64,000 nucleotides of DNA from Planococcus versutus (GCF_001186155.3 NZ_CP016540.2:3078001-3142000); one strand, 5' to 3'. Counted from the first letter of the stretch, positions 6,955-16,638 are shown. Program-made: numbers and translations. Notes: generated by a model not told the origin, from the letters alone.

Positions 6955-7848
6955 ATGAAAAAAACAAAATGTGCAATTATTGGTTCAGGAAATATTGGTA
7001 CAGATTTAATGTATAAACTGTTACGGAGCAATACACTAGAACCCACAATCATGGTCGGAATTGATCATAATTCAAAAGGGCTGGCACTGGCTGTAGAGAA
7101 TGGTCTGACGCCGGTTTACGAAGGTATCGAAGGATTTAAAAAAATTCATGATGAGGCTGAAATAGTTTTTGAAGCAACTTCAGCAAGCGCGCACTTAATA
7201 AATTCTAAAATACTAAAAGAACTAGGTAAAAAAGCAATCGATTTAACACCTGCAGCAGTTGGTCCGTTCGTTATACCTGCCATTAATTTAAATGACAACA
7301 AAATTGCAGAACTAGATAATGTCAACATGGTAACTTGTGCAGGACAAGCCACAGTTCCAATAGTTAAAGCCATATCAGATATTGTAAATGTCAAATACGC
7401 TGAAGTCGTCTCTTCGGTTTCAAGCAAAAGTGCAGGCCCTGGAACACGGCAGAATATTGATGAGTTTACACAAACAACATCTCAAGCCCTTAGAGAACTA
7501 GGGGGAGCAAAAGAGTCGAAAACAATTATCGTTCTAAATCCAGCTGATCCTCCTATTCTTATGCGTAATACAATTTTTGTGGAAATTGAGAAGAGCTCTG
7601 AAGATATTTATCAAAATATAAAAAAATCAGTCGACAATATGATTACTAAATTACAGGAATATGTTCCAGGTTATCGCTATAAATCAGAGCCAGTTTTTAA
7701 AGAGAATATAATCACTGTACAAATTGAAGTTGAAGGAATGGGCGATTTTCTTCCCATATATTCTGGGAACTTAGACATCATTACTTCGGCTGCTGTCAGA
7801 ACAGCAGAACTAATAGCTGAAACCTTAGTAAAAGAGGTGCAATCATAA
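6955..7848 (+). CDS. mhpF: acetaldehyde dehydrogenase (acetylating)
   Basis: Product of 297 residues, the usual family length. N-terminal Rossmann loop GSGNIG (10-15); catalytic cysteine C128 in MVTCAGQATVPIV; dimerisation segment follows. The family converts acetaldehyde, NAD+ and CoA to acetyl-CoA, normally by channelling from 4-hydroxy-2-oxovalerate aldolase. Here the aldolase starts at the last base of this gene (7848), so the two are translationally coupled, as in mhpFE and dmpFG. No aromatic ring-cleavage genes are nearby, so the operon probably feeds it from another source of 4-hydroxy-2-oxoacid. Confidence 0.93.
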   Translation: MKKTKCAIIGSGNIGTDLMYKLLRSNTLEPTIMVGIDHNSKGLALAVENGLTPVYEGIEGFKKIHDEAEIVFEATSASAHLINSKILKELGKKAIDLTPAAVGPFVIPAINLNDNKIAELDNVNMVTCAGQATVPIVKAISDIVNVKYAEVVSSVSSKSAGPGTRQNIDEFTQTTSQALRELGGAKESKTIIVLNPADPPILMRNTIFVEIEKSSEDIYQNIKKSVDNMITKLQEYVPGYRYKSEPVFKENIITVQIEVEGMGDFLPIYSGNLDIITSAAVRTAELIAETLVKEVQS

Positions 7849-8861
7849 TGACCAAAAAAATTATAATTAATGATGTTACTTTGCGGGATGGAATGCATGC
7901 TATCTCACACCAATACTCCGTTGAACAGATTGCTGAGCTAACACAATTACTCGACGACTCAGGAGTAGATATTATTGAGGCTACTCACGGAGATGGACTT
8001 GGTGGAAGTTCGTTGCAATTTGGACTATCCAAAGAATCTGAGGATGATATTATTCGAACTACCGTAGAAAACGTGAAAAATGCAAAGGTTGCAGTCTTGT
8101 TATTACCAGGAGTAGGAACAATCGATCACTTAAAAAATGCACATAATCTTGGTGCTAAAGTAGTTCGCGTTGCAACACATTGCACAGAAGCAGATGTGTC
8201 AGAACAACACATAAAAGCAGGATTGAGTTTAGGCATGGACACTGTAGGTTTTCTAATGATGTCCCATCGAGCTACACCTGAAAACCTACTAGAACAAGCG
8301 AAAAAGATGGAATCTTATGGTGCTGAAACGATATATGTTGTAGATTCGGCAGGAGCCCTATCCATGGATGACGTAAGACAACGAGTTTCTTTGTTCAAAG
8401 AAAATTTATCTACAAAAATCGGTTTTCATGCCCATAATAACTTGTCCTTAGGAGTAGCGAATTCAATTGTCGCAATTCAAGAAGGTGCTGATCGAGTAGA
8501 TGCCAGTTTAGCTGGAATGGGCGCTGGTGCAGGCAACGCTGCTTTGGAGCAATTAGTCGCTGTGATGAATAAAATGGAAATCTCACACAATGTAGATTTA
8601 TTTAAAGTAATGGACGCAGCAGAAAACGTGATGAAACCAATGATGGTGCGTCCAGTTCAGATTGATCGTTTAAGTTTAATGCTAGGTTATACAGGAGTGT
8701 ATTCTAGTTTCTTGTTATTTGCAGAAAGAGCTGGGAAAGAATATGGAGTTGACCCAAGAGAGATTTTAATGCGTATTGGGAAAATGAACGCAGTTGGTGG
8801 TCAAGAAGATTGGATTATTGGCATTGCTCAGGAGTTGGCAAAAGAAAACCAAATGACATAG
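7848..8861 (+). CDS. mhpE: 4-hydroxy-2-oxovalerate aldolase
   Basis: Product of 337 residues of the DRE-TIM metallolyase family: NDVTLRDGMHAISHQ near the N-terminus (metal- and substrate-binding RD), and the metal-binding HxH in GFHAHNNLSLG near residue 199. It splits 4-hydroxy-2-oxopentanoate into pyruvate and acetaldehyde in a complex with the preceding dehydrogenase, with which it overlaps by one base. The presence of aldolase plus dehydrogenase without hydratase or ring-cleavage genes, and next to a transporter, suggests direct use of an imported hydroxy acid. Confidence 0.93.
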   Translation: MTKKIIINDVTLRDGMHAISHQYSVEQIAELTQLLDDSGVDIIEATHGDGLGGSSLQFGLSKESEDDIIRTTVENVKNAKVAVLLLPGVGTIDHLKNAHNLGAKVVRVATHCTEADVSEQHIKAGLSLGMDTVGFLMMSHRATPENLLEQAKKMESYGAETIYVVDSAGALSMDDVRQRVSLFKENLSTKIGFHAHNNLSLGVANSIVAIQEGADRVDASLAGMGAGAGNAALEQLVAVMNKMEISHNVDLFKVMDAAENVMKPMMVRPVQIDRLSLMLGYTGVYSSFLLFAERAGKEYGVDPREILMRIGKMNAVGGQEDWIIGIAQELAKENQMT

Positions 8862-8872
8862 GGGGAAACAAG

Positions 8873-9901
8873 ATGAAAAAATGGAGTCTAATATTTATTT
8901 TATTTACTTTGATGTTGTTAGTAGCTGCATGTGGTGAAGATTCAGGTGGGGAATCTACTGAAGCTAAAGAAGGGAATTCTGATGAAAAGTTTGTGATTAA
9001 AGCAGGTCATGCTGCCTCAGAGGAGCATTTTGCGCAAGACACATTTGAAGAATTCAAAAAAATAGTGGAGAAAGATTCAAATGGACGTATTGAGGTAGAA
9101 ATTTATCCTAACGGTCAGTTAGGAGGAGAAAGAGAAATGGTAGAGGCAGTTCAACTAGGTAACTTGACCATGGCAGCCCCATCAAGTGCCGTTTTAACCG
9201 CGTTTAGTCCAGGAATGTTTTTATGGGACTTGCCATTTCTTTTCGATAGCCCAGAAATTGCACATGAAGTATTAGATGGAGAAATCGGTCAAGAAGTACT
9301 AGATGATCTATCGGAAGTCGGCATAACAGGATTGGGTTACTGGGAGAATGGATTTCGTCATTTAATGAATGGCAAAAAACCAGTTACTACTATTGAAGAT
9401 ATGGATGGTTTGAAAATGCGTACATTAGAAAGCCAACAGCAGATTGAAGCATGGGATGCTACAGGAGCCAACTCAACTCCAATTGCGTTTACAGAATTAT
9501 ACTCTGCATTGCAACAAGGAACGGTTGATGCAGCTGAAGGACCATTGGCCTTGATTTACGCACAAAAATTTTATGAAGTACAAGATTACTTAACGCTGAC
9601 AGGTCATATGTATTCACCATGGCCAGTAATTATTAATCAACAGTTTATGGAGAGTCTACCAGAAGATCTGCAAGAAGTTGTAAAAGATGCTGTTATAGAA
9701 ACAAGAACAGTGAATAGACAACTTTCAGCGGATGATGAAGCGGCATCTCTTGATTTACTAAAAGAAGGCGGAATGGAAGTCGAAGAACTATCGACAGAAG
9801 AAAAAGCTAAGTTCACTGAAGCAATGAAAGTTGTTTATCCAGACATCAAGGATTTAGCAGGTGAAGATATTTATAACAGATTAATGAAAGCAGTAGAATA
9901 A
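8873..9901 (+). CDS. dctP: TRAP transporter solute-binding lipoprotein (DctP family)
   Basis: Start at ATG 8873 after GGGGGAAA, since an upstream in-frame start lies inside the aldolase gene. Signal peptide ends in LVAAC with lipidated Cys20, the Gram-positive anchoring of binding proteins. The mature part shows DctP landmarks: IEVEIYPNGQLGGEREMVEAVQLG, then the conserved GLKMRTLES segment with the arginine that pairs with substrate carboxylate, and ALQQGTVDAAEGPL. It binds a carboxylate outside the cell and hands it to the DctQM permease encoded next. 342 residues. Confidence 0.92.
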   Translation: MKKWSLIFILFTLMLLVAACGEDSGGESTEAKEGNSDEKFVIKAGHAASEEHFAQDTFEEFKKIVEKDSNGRIEVEIYPNGQLGGEREMVEAVQLGNLTMAAPSSAVLTAFSPGMFLWDLPFLFDSPEIAHEVLDGEIGQEVLDDLSEVGITGLGYWENGFRHLMNGKKPVTTIEDMDGLKMRTLESQQQIEAWDATGANSTPIAFTELYSALQQGTVDAAEGPLALIYAQKFYEVQDYLTLTGHMYSPWPVIINQQFMESLPEDLQEVVKDAVIETRTVNRQLSADDEAASLDLLKEGGMEVEELSTEEKAKFTEAMKVVYPDIKDLAGEDIYNRLMKAVE

Positions 9902-9963
9902 GATACTCTTTAGCTGGACAGTCTACACGGCTGTCCTATTCTTGATTTAAGGGGGAATAAACT

Positions 9964-10464
9964 TTGACATATTTTTTAAAAATGCTAAATGGATTCGAAA
10001 AAGTATTGGTTACTATTTCTATGGCATTGATGGTGATTTTAATATTTGTTCAAGTATTCACGCGTTATATCATGGGAGATGCACTGTCTTGGACGGAAGA
10101 AGCTTCGCGATACTTATTTATTTGGTTGATTTTCTTGTCAATTGGCATTTCATTTATAGAAAAAAAGCATATTAGTATTGATATTATCTCTGATCGTCTT
10201 CCGAAAAAAGCACAAATTATTTTACAACAATCTATTTTTCTTATCTTAATCGCTTTATCAGTATTTCTTTTGATAGGAGGTTGGGATTTAGTAGAGCAAA
10301 TGCAGACATTCAAACAAAAATCAGCAACTCTACAAGTACCTATGTGGATTGTCTATTTATCCTTACCTATAGGATTCCTTTTTGCTATTTTACGATTGAT
10401 ACAGGCATCCATTCTTTTGTATCTTCCTGAGAAATCGACAAGTAAGGAGGACTCGTTAATATGA
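9964..10464 (+). CDS. dctQ: TRAP transporter small permease subunit (DctQ)
   Basis: TTG start 8 bases after a GGGGG run. 166 residues with four membrane helices and the family pattern VFTRYIMGDALSWTEEASRYLFIWLIFLS, where the E-E-A-R motif is typical of DctQ. It overlaps dctM by four bases (ATGA), so the two permease parts are coupled. It stabilises the large subunit and forms the sodium-driven TRAP permease with it. Confidence 0.93.
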   Translation: MTYFLKMLNGFEKVLVTISMALMVILIFVQVFTRYIMGDALSWTEEASRYLFIWLIFLSIGISFIEKKHISIDIISDRLPKKAQIILQQSIFLILIALSVFLLIGGWDLVEQMQTFKQKSATLQVPMWIVYLSLPIGFLFAILRLIQASILLYLPEKSTSKEDSLI

Positions 10465-11732
10465 GTACAGGAATTATATTATTTGGAACACTAATAATTT
10501 TACTATTAATATCAGTACCAGTGGGCTTTGCTCTAATTATTTCTAGTTTATTAACAATTTTGTTAGCTGATATTTCACTACCTTTTAGTTTGCTTACACA
10601 AGTATTAATTACTGCTAATGACTCGTTTCCATTAATGGCTATTCCTTTTTTTATTCTAGCAGGAGTGTTAATGGGCAGAGGTGGAGTTTCTGAAAGACTC
10701 TTAAACATTGCTAGTTCATTTGTGGGGCATTATCGTGGGGGCTTTGCCGTTGCAGCTATTTTAACAGCTATGTTCTTCTCAGCGATTTCTGGCTCAGGTC
10801 CAGCCACGGTAGCAGCTATTGGAGCTATTATGATTCCAGCAATGGTTAAAAGAGGCTACAAAAAATTATTTGCCACAGCTTTAATCGCGGCTTCGGGAAC
10901 AATTGGAATAGTTATTCCACCGAGTATACCATTAGTTATTTATGGAGTTTCTTCAGGTACATCGATTGGCGATTTATTTATTGCTGGAATTATCCCGGGT
11001 ACGCTAATGGGCTTGAGTTTAATGATTTGGGCAGTCCTTCATGCTCGTAAAGAAAATTATCAAACAGACCCAAGAGCGACTTGGAAAGAAAGATTACATG
11101 CGATCAATAGAGGTAAAGGGGCTATTTTGATGCCCGTAGTTATTTTAGGTGGAATTTATGGTGGTATTTTCACCCCAACAGAGGCAGCGGTTGTAGCTGT
11201 TGTTTACGGTTTAGTCTTAAGTTTCTTCTTCTATAGAGAACTAACTTGGAAAGAAACGATATCTATAATCTACGATTCAGCAATTACAACTGGATCGATT
11301 ATGTTAATTGTCGCAGCTGCAGCAATCTTTGGTCGGATACTAGCACTTGAACAAATTCCTAATGCCGTTGCAGAAGGAATAATGGGCTTAACTACAAATC
11401 CGATTATTTTCCTTCTTTTGGTTAATATACTTCTTATTGTTATTGGGACATTTATGGAGACTATTGCTGCAGTTATCATCCTGACGCCTATTTTATTGCC
11501 CTTAAGTGTCGAAATGGGCATAGATCCAATTCATTTTGGAATTATAATGATTGTTAACTTAAGCTTAGGATTTATTACACCACCACTAGGACTGAATTTA
11601 TTTATAGCTTCTGGAATTTCAGGACTGAAAATAGAGGCTCTTAGTAAAGCGATACTCCCTGCTTTTATTGCTCTAATTGTGACCTTGTTATTTATTACCT
11701 ATGTTTCTGACTTATCGTTATTACTACTATAA
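10461..11732 (+). CDS. dctM: TRAP transporter large permease subunit (DctM)
   Basis: Product of 423 residues with about 12 hydrophobic helices. Family landmarks include SFPLMAIPFFILAGVLMGRGGVSERL, SAISGSGPATVAAIGAIMIPAM, PPSIPLVIYG and TPTEAAVVAVVYGL. It is the transport channel of the TRAP system and uses the sodium gradient. Preceded by AAGGAGG. Intact and of normal length, so the three-part transporter appears complete. Confidence 0.94.
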   Translation: MSTGIILFGTLIILLLISVPVGFALIISSLLTILLADISLPFSLLTQVLITANDSFPLMAIPFFILAGVLMGRGGVSERLLNIASSFVGHYRGGFAVAAILTAMFFSAISGSGPATVAAIGAIMIPAMVKRGYKKLFATALIAASGTIGIVIPPSIPLVIYGVSSGTSIGDLFIAGIIPGTLMGLSLMIWAVLHARKENYQTDPRATWKERLHAINRGKGAILMPVVILGGIYGGIFTPTEAAVVAVVYGLVLSFFFYRELTWKETISIIYDSAITTGSIMLIVAAAAIFGRILALEQIPNAVAEGIMGLTTNPIIFLLLVNILLIVIGTFMETIAAVIILTPILLPLSVEMGIDPIHFGIIMIVNLSLGFITPPLGLNLFIASGISGLKIEALSKAILPAFIALIVTLLFITYVSDLSLLLL

Positions 11733-11746
11733 AAGGACTGATTAGC

Positions 11747-12697
11747 ATGTTCAAAGTAACCTTGGTAGATCACGAATGGGATGATACCAGTCTAGAAGAG
11801 AGTATGTTTGCTGAAGCTGGAATAGAGTTTAACGTATTACAATCTAAGAAGAAAAGTGAAATTGTGAAAGCCGCCAAAAATTCTGATGCCCTGTTAATTA
11901 TGTATGCAGAGATTGATCGAGAAATTTTAGAGGCTGCGCCGAATTTAAAGTTAATTTCTAGATACGGTATTGGAATAAACATGGTTGATTTAGAAACAGC
12001 AAAACACGCGGGAATTCAAGTTGCCAATGTAAATGACTACTGTGTTGATGAAGTATCGGATCATGCTTTAGCATCTATTATGTCTGCAGCAAGACGATTA
12101 TTTGTTTACGACAAAGATACTAGCGTAGGAGGATGGAGTTTTAAAAAAGCTCCTATTCCTTTAAGAGCTAATAAAGCTAGTGTTGGCTTGTTAGGTTACG
12201 GAAAAATTCCTAAACGCTTAGCACAAAAATTAAAAGTTATCGGCTATCAAGTAAAGGCGTACGATCCGTTTGTTTCTGAAGAAAAAATGTTAGAGGACGG
12301 TGTTATTAAAGCCAGTTTAGATGAAATAATGGCTAACAGTGATTTTATATCTATACATACCCCTCTTATTCAGGCTACACATCATTTAATCGGGAAACGA
12401 GAATTAAATTTGATGAAAAAAACGGCTTATATTATCAATACTTCTAGAGGACCTATTGTTGACGAGAAAATATTAGTAGATGTATTAAAAGATGGTAGAA
12501 TAGCTGGTGCTTTCTTAGATGTAACAGAAGAAGAACCTTTATCGGATACACATTTGTTGAGAGAATTAGAGAATGTTGTATTAACACCGCATGCGGCTTG
12601 GTACTCAGTAGATGCATTTGAAGAAATTAGAGTGAAAGCTATTACCAATATAATAGAGAAATCACAAGGTATCGATCCCACTTACTTAGTCAAATAA
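11747..12697 (+). CDS. D-2-hydroxyacid dehydrogenase (CtBP/SerA-like)
   Basis: Product of 316 residues of the D-isomer 2-hydroxyacid dehydrogenase family. NAD-binding loop GYGKIP, the active-site arginine in SRYGIGINMVD, second arginine in INTSRGPIVD, the glutamate in DVTEEEPL and histidine in TPHAAWYS are all in order. Such enzymes interconvert D-2-hydroxy acids and 2-oxo acids with NAD(H). As last gene of the operon it would fit oxidation of an imported 2-hydroxy acid to the 2-oxo acid cleaved by the aldolase. Specificity cannot be told from sequence. Confidence 0.85.
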   Translation: MFKVTLVDHEWDDTSLEESMFAEAGIEFNVLQSKKKSEIVKAAKNSDALLIMYAEIDREILEAAPNLKLISRYGIGINMVDLETAKHAGIQVANVNDYCVDEVSDHALASIMSAARRLFVYDKDTSVGGWSFKKAPIPLRANKASVGLLGYGKIPKRLAQKLKVIGYQVKAYDPFVSEEKMLEDGVIKASLDEIMANSDFISIHTPLIQATHHLIGKRELNLMKKTAYIINTSRGPIVDEKILVDVLKDGRIAGAFLDVTEEEPLSDTHLLRELENVVLTPHAAWYSVDAFEEIRVKAITNIIEKSQGIDPTYLVK

Positions 12698-13154
12698 ATT
12701 ACTGGGAATGTGTATATTATAGTGAATGCTATTATAAGATCTTTGAAACAGCGAAGAAAATTTCGTTAAAAAATTATGAAAGCAGAAAAGCAATAGTAAA
12801 ATTGCCCTGTGCAGTTTTACTGTTGCTTTATATTCGAGCGTTTGAAATTCAAAGATTCAATAGACACACTTCAGCAACCTAGAATATCAGTTCAGATAAA
12901 CACCTTTATCTTAATTGAATAGCTTTAGAGACGTGGGCAGAAGAACAATACGAACCATTCCGAATCTATTCAAAAAAGTGGATTTGGTCATCTTGGATGA
13001 GATGGATTACCTTCCTTTATGACAGATTGATTTTGAAATGAATTATGAGACAAAGTAAAAGAAACAAAGAAGAAGGTTTAAATTTTCTTCTCTGTCTCTT
13101 AAAAACCATCGTTTTTGATATTATAATTTATACCTGACTACTAAGCTTGCAATT
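12698..13154. other. intergenic region with transposase-helper remnant
   Basis: About 450 bases with no intact gene. AT-rich sequence follows the catabolic operon; the only recognisable piece is the IstB-like fragment described separately. Some G/C-poor inverted sequences near 12790-12830 do not form a convincing terminator. Confidence 0.5.
12929..13023 (+). pseudogene. IstB (IS21 helper ATPase) fragment
   Basis: One reading frame encodes IPNLFKKVDLVILDEMDYLP followed by L and a stop. This is the Walker B neighbourhood (LDExxYLP) of IstB, the ATP-binding helper of IS21 transposition. No Walker A or DNA-binding parts remain around it, so it is a relic. With the IS21-like terminal repeats at 5.66-5.94 kb it brackets the whole catabolic operon. 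Confidence 0.45.
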
Positions 13155-13640
13155 CTACTTGAAAGTCACTTTTCTCTTACCTAATAAAATATAAATTAAA
13201 TGTCCAACAATATTCAAAAGAGCAAAAGCAATAATCCAAGCAATGTTTAATCGTTTGTGATGATAGGCATTAATTGTTGCCCACATCGTGAATAGTGTTG
13301 CATATACAGCTAATCCTGAAAACAAAATAATTTCCATCCAAGCTGCCGATAAGTCGTGTTTCCATTTCAACGTACCACTTATTTCCCTCTCCACTTCCAT
13401 AAGGGTAAAATTTCGCTAGTAGCCAATCTGGAGACCAAACAGACTTACTGTATTGATACTCAGGTTTTGCATTCTCTACGTAACCAAATACGGAATTTAC
13501 ACCTACACCACTGACATTATAGATTTTAACTTCTGAGATTTGATCTGTTGCATCAATTAAGGCAGCAATTTCTGTTTTCATTGAACCGGTAAGTGAACCT
13601 TGGCTTCTTAAAACTTCGTGTACAGCTGTGGCAACAAAGT
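13155..13640 (-). pseudogene. decayed locus with two overlapping frames (membrane protein, DUF4320-like piece)
   Basis: Two overlapping minus-strand frames appear to be parts of disrupted genes. One (about 13640 to 13270) lacks a proper start and ribosome site and reads HEVLRSQGSLTGSMKTEI, a pattern like the TadE/DUF4320-type pilin domain. The other (13400 to 13155, 81 residues) has two membrane helices and ends in HLIYILLGKRK, resembling a PLDc_N membrane domain, again with no ribosome site. I cannot tell where one ends and the other begins; neither looks intact. Confidence 0.35.
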
Positions 13641-13658
13641 TTTAACAGACTCATTTTT

Positions 13659-14684
13659 TTAGTCAACCAACTTAATTAGCTTCTGATATATATCCTTCCA
13701 AGCACCATTCAAATCTAAAGCCATCACTTCCATCGACATCCGTTCATTCCAGACATATCGTTCATCTACAGCCCTGCCATTAAACGGATATATTAATATC
13801 CCTCGCAAATTCAAATGTATCTCTTGGTGCATTAAATAAGTGAATAGCTGATACATATTGTGACTGTGGAATGATGACTTCCCGTAATGAACTTGGAAAA
13901 TATTTTTATAAAACTTAGCATCTATAATGATTTTCTCTAACTTGTTTTTGTGTGTTAATGATACATCCGTCCTCATGCCTGGCAGGAGTGCTTTATTGCC
14001 TTCTAGCTTCCATTGCATGCCTTCCGCTTTTACGTAGTAGTCTCGCTGTTCTAATTTATAGAAATTGAACAAGAACTTCTCGAAGATGGCATTTAGTGCA
14101 CGTTCATCTAGCTCTGCTGAAAACAGACTCCAATTTCCAGTTTTATGTGACAGCAGCAACATCTCATGCAATAAGAGCGCGATTTGAAGCACCCTTTTGT
14201 AATGTGCGTTATGTCGACCGAATACCAGTTTAGCAAATGAAGATTGGGTTAAAGGTGGTGCGTCGACTTCTGCCATCAATTCCATATACTTAAAGCTTCG
14301 ACTTATAGTTTCCTGTTTAACGTACCGATTCGATGTAATTGATTTTAAAGTGGATTTAATCATTTGGTTGATCCATATGTTTGCTGTATATTCATCCTTC
14401 TCACAAACAACAATTGGTTTTTTCAAAATCATGTACGACATGGACTCTGCTATCATCAATCGACCGGACAGTCGATTAGTTGGTTCTGTAATCGCGACAT
14501 AATCTTTTACTAGACCTCTGCGGGTTACAATTTCTACTTCTTTTAAAAATTGCTTGCAGAGAAAGTCATATGTGATCAAATCCTCATCTACATCATTCAT
14601 GCTATTGACCAGTTCTGGCATATTGTCTGCATAACTAAGTAAAACAAATAAGTTGCGAATCGGAACTTTAAGTGTTTCCTCCAT
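13659..14684 (-). CDS. mcrC: McrC-like nuclease subunit of a modification-dependent restriction system
   Basis: Product of 341 residues. N-terminal part follows the McrC pattern (PIRNLFVLLSYADNMPEL); the C-terminal third holds the PD-(D/E)XK core, LPGMRTDVSL followed by EKIIIDAKFYKN, with the D...D-A-K catalytic set. It starts one base after the stop of the McrB-like gene, with AGGAG inside that gene's end, so the two are coupled. McrC binds the McrB ring and cleaves DNA carrying modified cytosine. The gene looks intact. Confidence 0.88.
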   Translation of the reverse strand: MEETLKVPIRNLFVLLSYADNMPELVNSMNDVDEDLITYDFLCKQFLKEVEIVTRRGLVKDYVAITEPTNRLSGRLMIAESMSYMILKKPIVVCEKDEYTANIWINQMIKSTLKSITSNRYVKQETISRSFKYMELMAEVDAPPLTQSSFAKLVFGRHNAHYKRVLQIALLLHEMLLLSHKTGNWSLFSAELDERALNAIFEKFLFNFYKLEQRDYYVKAEGMQWKLEGNKALLPGMRTDVSLTHKNKLEKIIIDAKFYKNIFQVHYGKSSFHSHNMYQLFTYLMHQEIHLNLRGILIYPFNGRAVDERYVWNERMSMEVMALDLNGAWKDIYQKLIKLVD

Positions 14685-14685
14685 T

Positions 14686-16530
14686 TTATATCTCCTCAGT
14701 CAATTGTTTAACTATTTCAGGACGATCGAAATAGTATTCTTCCAATAAAGGCAAGATTTCAAAATTCATGATTCCATCAACCCAATATTTCTCACTGATG
14801 TCATCTGGCTTTACTGAGAAGAAGGAATGCCCGATTGCATAGCCCTGCCCTAACTGATAATCATTAATGATTTCATGATTTAATTTCTCGACAATCTGCT
14901 GGATTTTGCTGATCATTTCAATTGAAACATTCTCGCTGATCATGTGCTGTCGCCATTTTTCATTAAATGCCGGCTCTAAAGTTACAAAAGCGAAGCGCCT
15001 GCGTAAAGCCACTTCTAGTTGCGCGAGTGACCTGTCAGCCGTATTCATCGTTCCGATCAAATACAGGTTACTTGGAACGGTGAACTTCTTTTTTGAATAA
15101 CCCATTGTGACAAATTCATCCCGCTTGTCCCGCTCAATTAGCATAAATAATTCACCAAAAATTTTTGACAGGTTGCCCCTATTAATCTCATCAATGATAA
15201 AGTAATAGTCTTCTTCTGGATTATTCAACGCACACTGGCAAAAGTCATAGAAAACGCCGTATTGCAAAGAAAAGCCATTTTCCTTTGGACGGAAACCCAT
15301 CACAAAATCTTCATAGGAATAGTTTTGATGGAACTGTACCATTTCCACTCGGCTCTCATCTTTCGAACCTATCAACGAATAAGCCAACCTTTTTGATACA
15401 AAGGTTTTCCCTACGCCTGGTGGTCCTTGTAGGATAATGTTCTTTTTATACTTAAGCAAACTAGCAATCTTATCATAAGCTTCTTCATCGATGAATACTT
15501 CTTCAAGAAATGATTCTTTGGAATAGGTTTCGTATATTTTTTTCTTGCCGATTGTTTGGCCAAGCGCTTCTTTAAGATTTGATTTCAAGCGCAACAAGAA
15601 GTGATTGTTTTCCTCATATCCTTCTTCGAACAATGTGCACCAATAACAAATACTGCCATCATCCCGCTGAACAGCCTCCAGTCCCGTTATTTCTTGAATT
15701 CTTTTTACCAAGTTTAAAATGGGACCGTCAAAAGAAGATCTGCTCATGCCTAAAGCTTCTCCTAACTGAGTAGTTGTCGCTTGCCCTCCAAGTTCATACA
15801 TTTTTGTTAGATAAACTAAGTCTTTTTCTTTAAAAATGTTTTCGTCTGCCAGCAAATCTATCCAATTATCTTTAGTGAGCTCTCTTGATACAGGAGAATG
15901 CGTAAGTTCAGTCGGTTCTTCTGATCTTTCACTCTTCAACTCATCAAGCACATCAATAATTTTGCTATGAAGATCTTCATAAGAAAAACTTTCCGCGTTA
16001 CTCACATGAGCTACGCTTCTTTGTCCGTCCTGAGGATGGTGGTCACCGTTATGCAAACCATATTCAATGCCGTATGGATCAATCGCCAAAAACAATTGCG
16101 GCGCCTCCCTATGACTTGCATGCTCTGTTTGGTATACACCCAACCAGCAACGTGAAGTGCCAAATTGATTATTCCAGCTATAGCCGTTCAATACTTTATC
16201 TTCTACAAAACTCAGATCTTTCAATTCTTCGAATTGTCGGATTGCACGATGGATTTTGGTAAGTTCTATTTGGACTTTTTTCTTTTTATCAAAATAATAC
16301 AGCTGGAAGAGAATTGAGAAGTCACTCCACGAGTTTAGAATCTTTGTTTCGTACTTTTTAATAACATCTTGCTTGACGAAATTCATATCCTTGATGGATG
16401 CCGCTCCGTCTTCCAAAATCATTTCAATAATTTTATATCGGATTAAATTCACTTTTTCAGTGTTTCGGTATTGATCGCTTAGCTTCTCTAAAATCTCTGG
16501 ATCCATGTCTATTATTTGTTGCAACATCAT
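14686..16530 (-). CDS. mcrB: McrB-like AAA+ GTPase, C-terminal part of a split gene
   Basis: 614 residues from the first available ATG. Walker A GPPGVGKT at 369-376, Walker B/sensor IIDEINRGNLSKIFGE at 445-460 and the McrB signature GTMNTADRS (493-501) with the arginine finger region VALRRRF. Residues about 217-325 form a domain also present in the gene upstream. The ribosome site is poor. The 36 codons upstream of the ATG are open, in the same frame and protein-like (DFFYCVTTYDQIKVE), and run back to the TAA of the preceding gene. A single CAA-to-TAA change would have split one ~989-residue protein. Confidence 0.85.
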   Translation of the reverse strand: MMLQQIIDMDPEILEKLSDQYRNTEKVNLIRYKIIEMILEDGAASIKDMNFVKQDVIKKYETKILNSWSDFSILFQLYYFDKKKKVQIELTKIHRAIRQFEELKDLSFVEDKVLNGYSWNNQFGTSRCWLGVYQTEHASHREAPQLFLAIDPYGIEYGLHNGDHHPQDGQRSVAHVSNAESFSYEDLHSKIIDVLDELKSERSEEPTELTHSPVSRELTKDNWIDLLADENIFKEKDLVYLTKMYELGGQATTTQLGEALGMSRSSFDGPILNLVKRIQEITGLEAVQRDDGSICYWCTLFEEGYEENNHFLLRLKSNLKEALGQTIGKKKIYETYSKESFLEEVFIDEEAYDKIASLLKYKKNIILQGPPGVGKTFVSKRLAYSLIGSKDESRVEMVQFHQNYSYEDFVMGFRPKENGFSLQYGVFYDFCQCALNNPEEDYYFIIDEINRGNLSKIFGELFMLIERDKRDEFVTMGYSKKKFTVPSNLYLIGTMNTADRSLAQLEVALRRRFAFVTLEPAFNEKWRQHMISENVSIEMISKIQQIVEKLNHEIINDYQLGQGYAIGHSFFSVKPDDISEKYWVDGIMNFEILPLLEEYYFDRPEIVKQLTEEI

Positions 16531-16638
16531 TTCCTGATCGTTTTCAAATTGACCTAGTTTAGTGGAAAGTTCGAATAAGTAATCTATTGCGCTTTCTACT
16601 TTTATTTGATCGTAAGTTGTGACGCAGTAAAAGAAATC

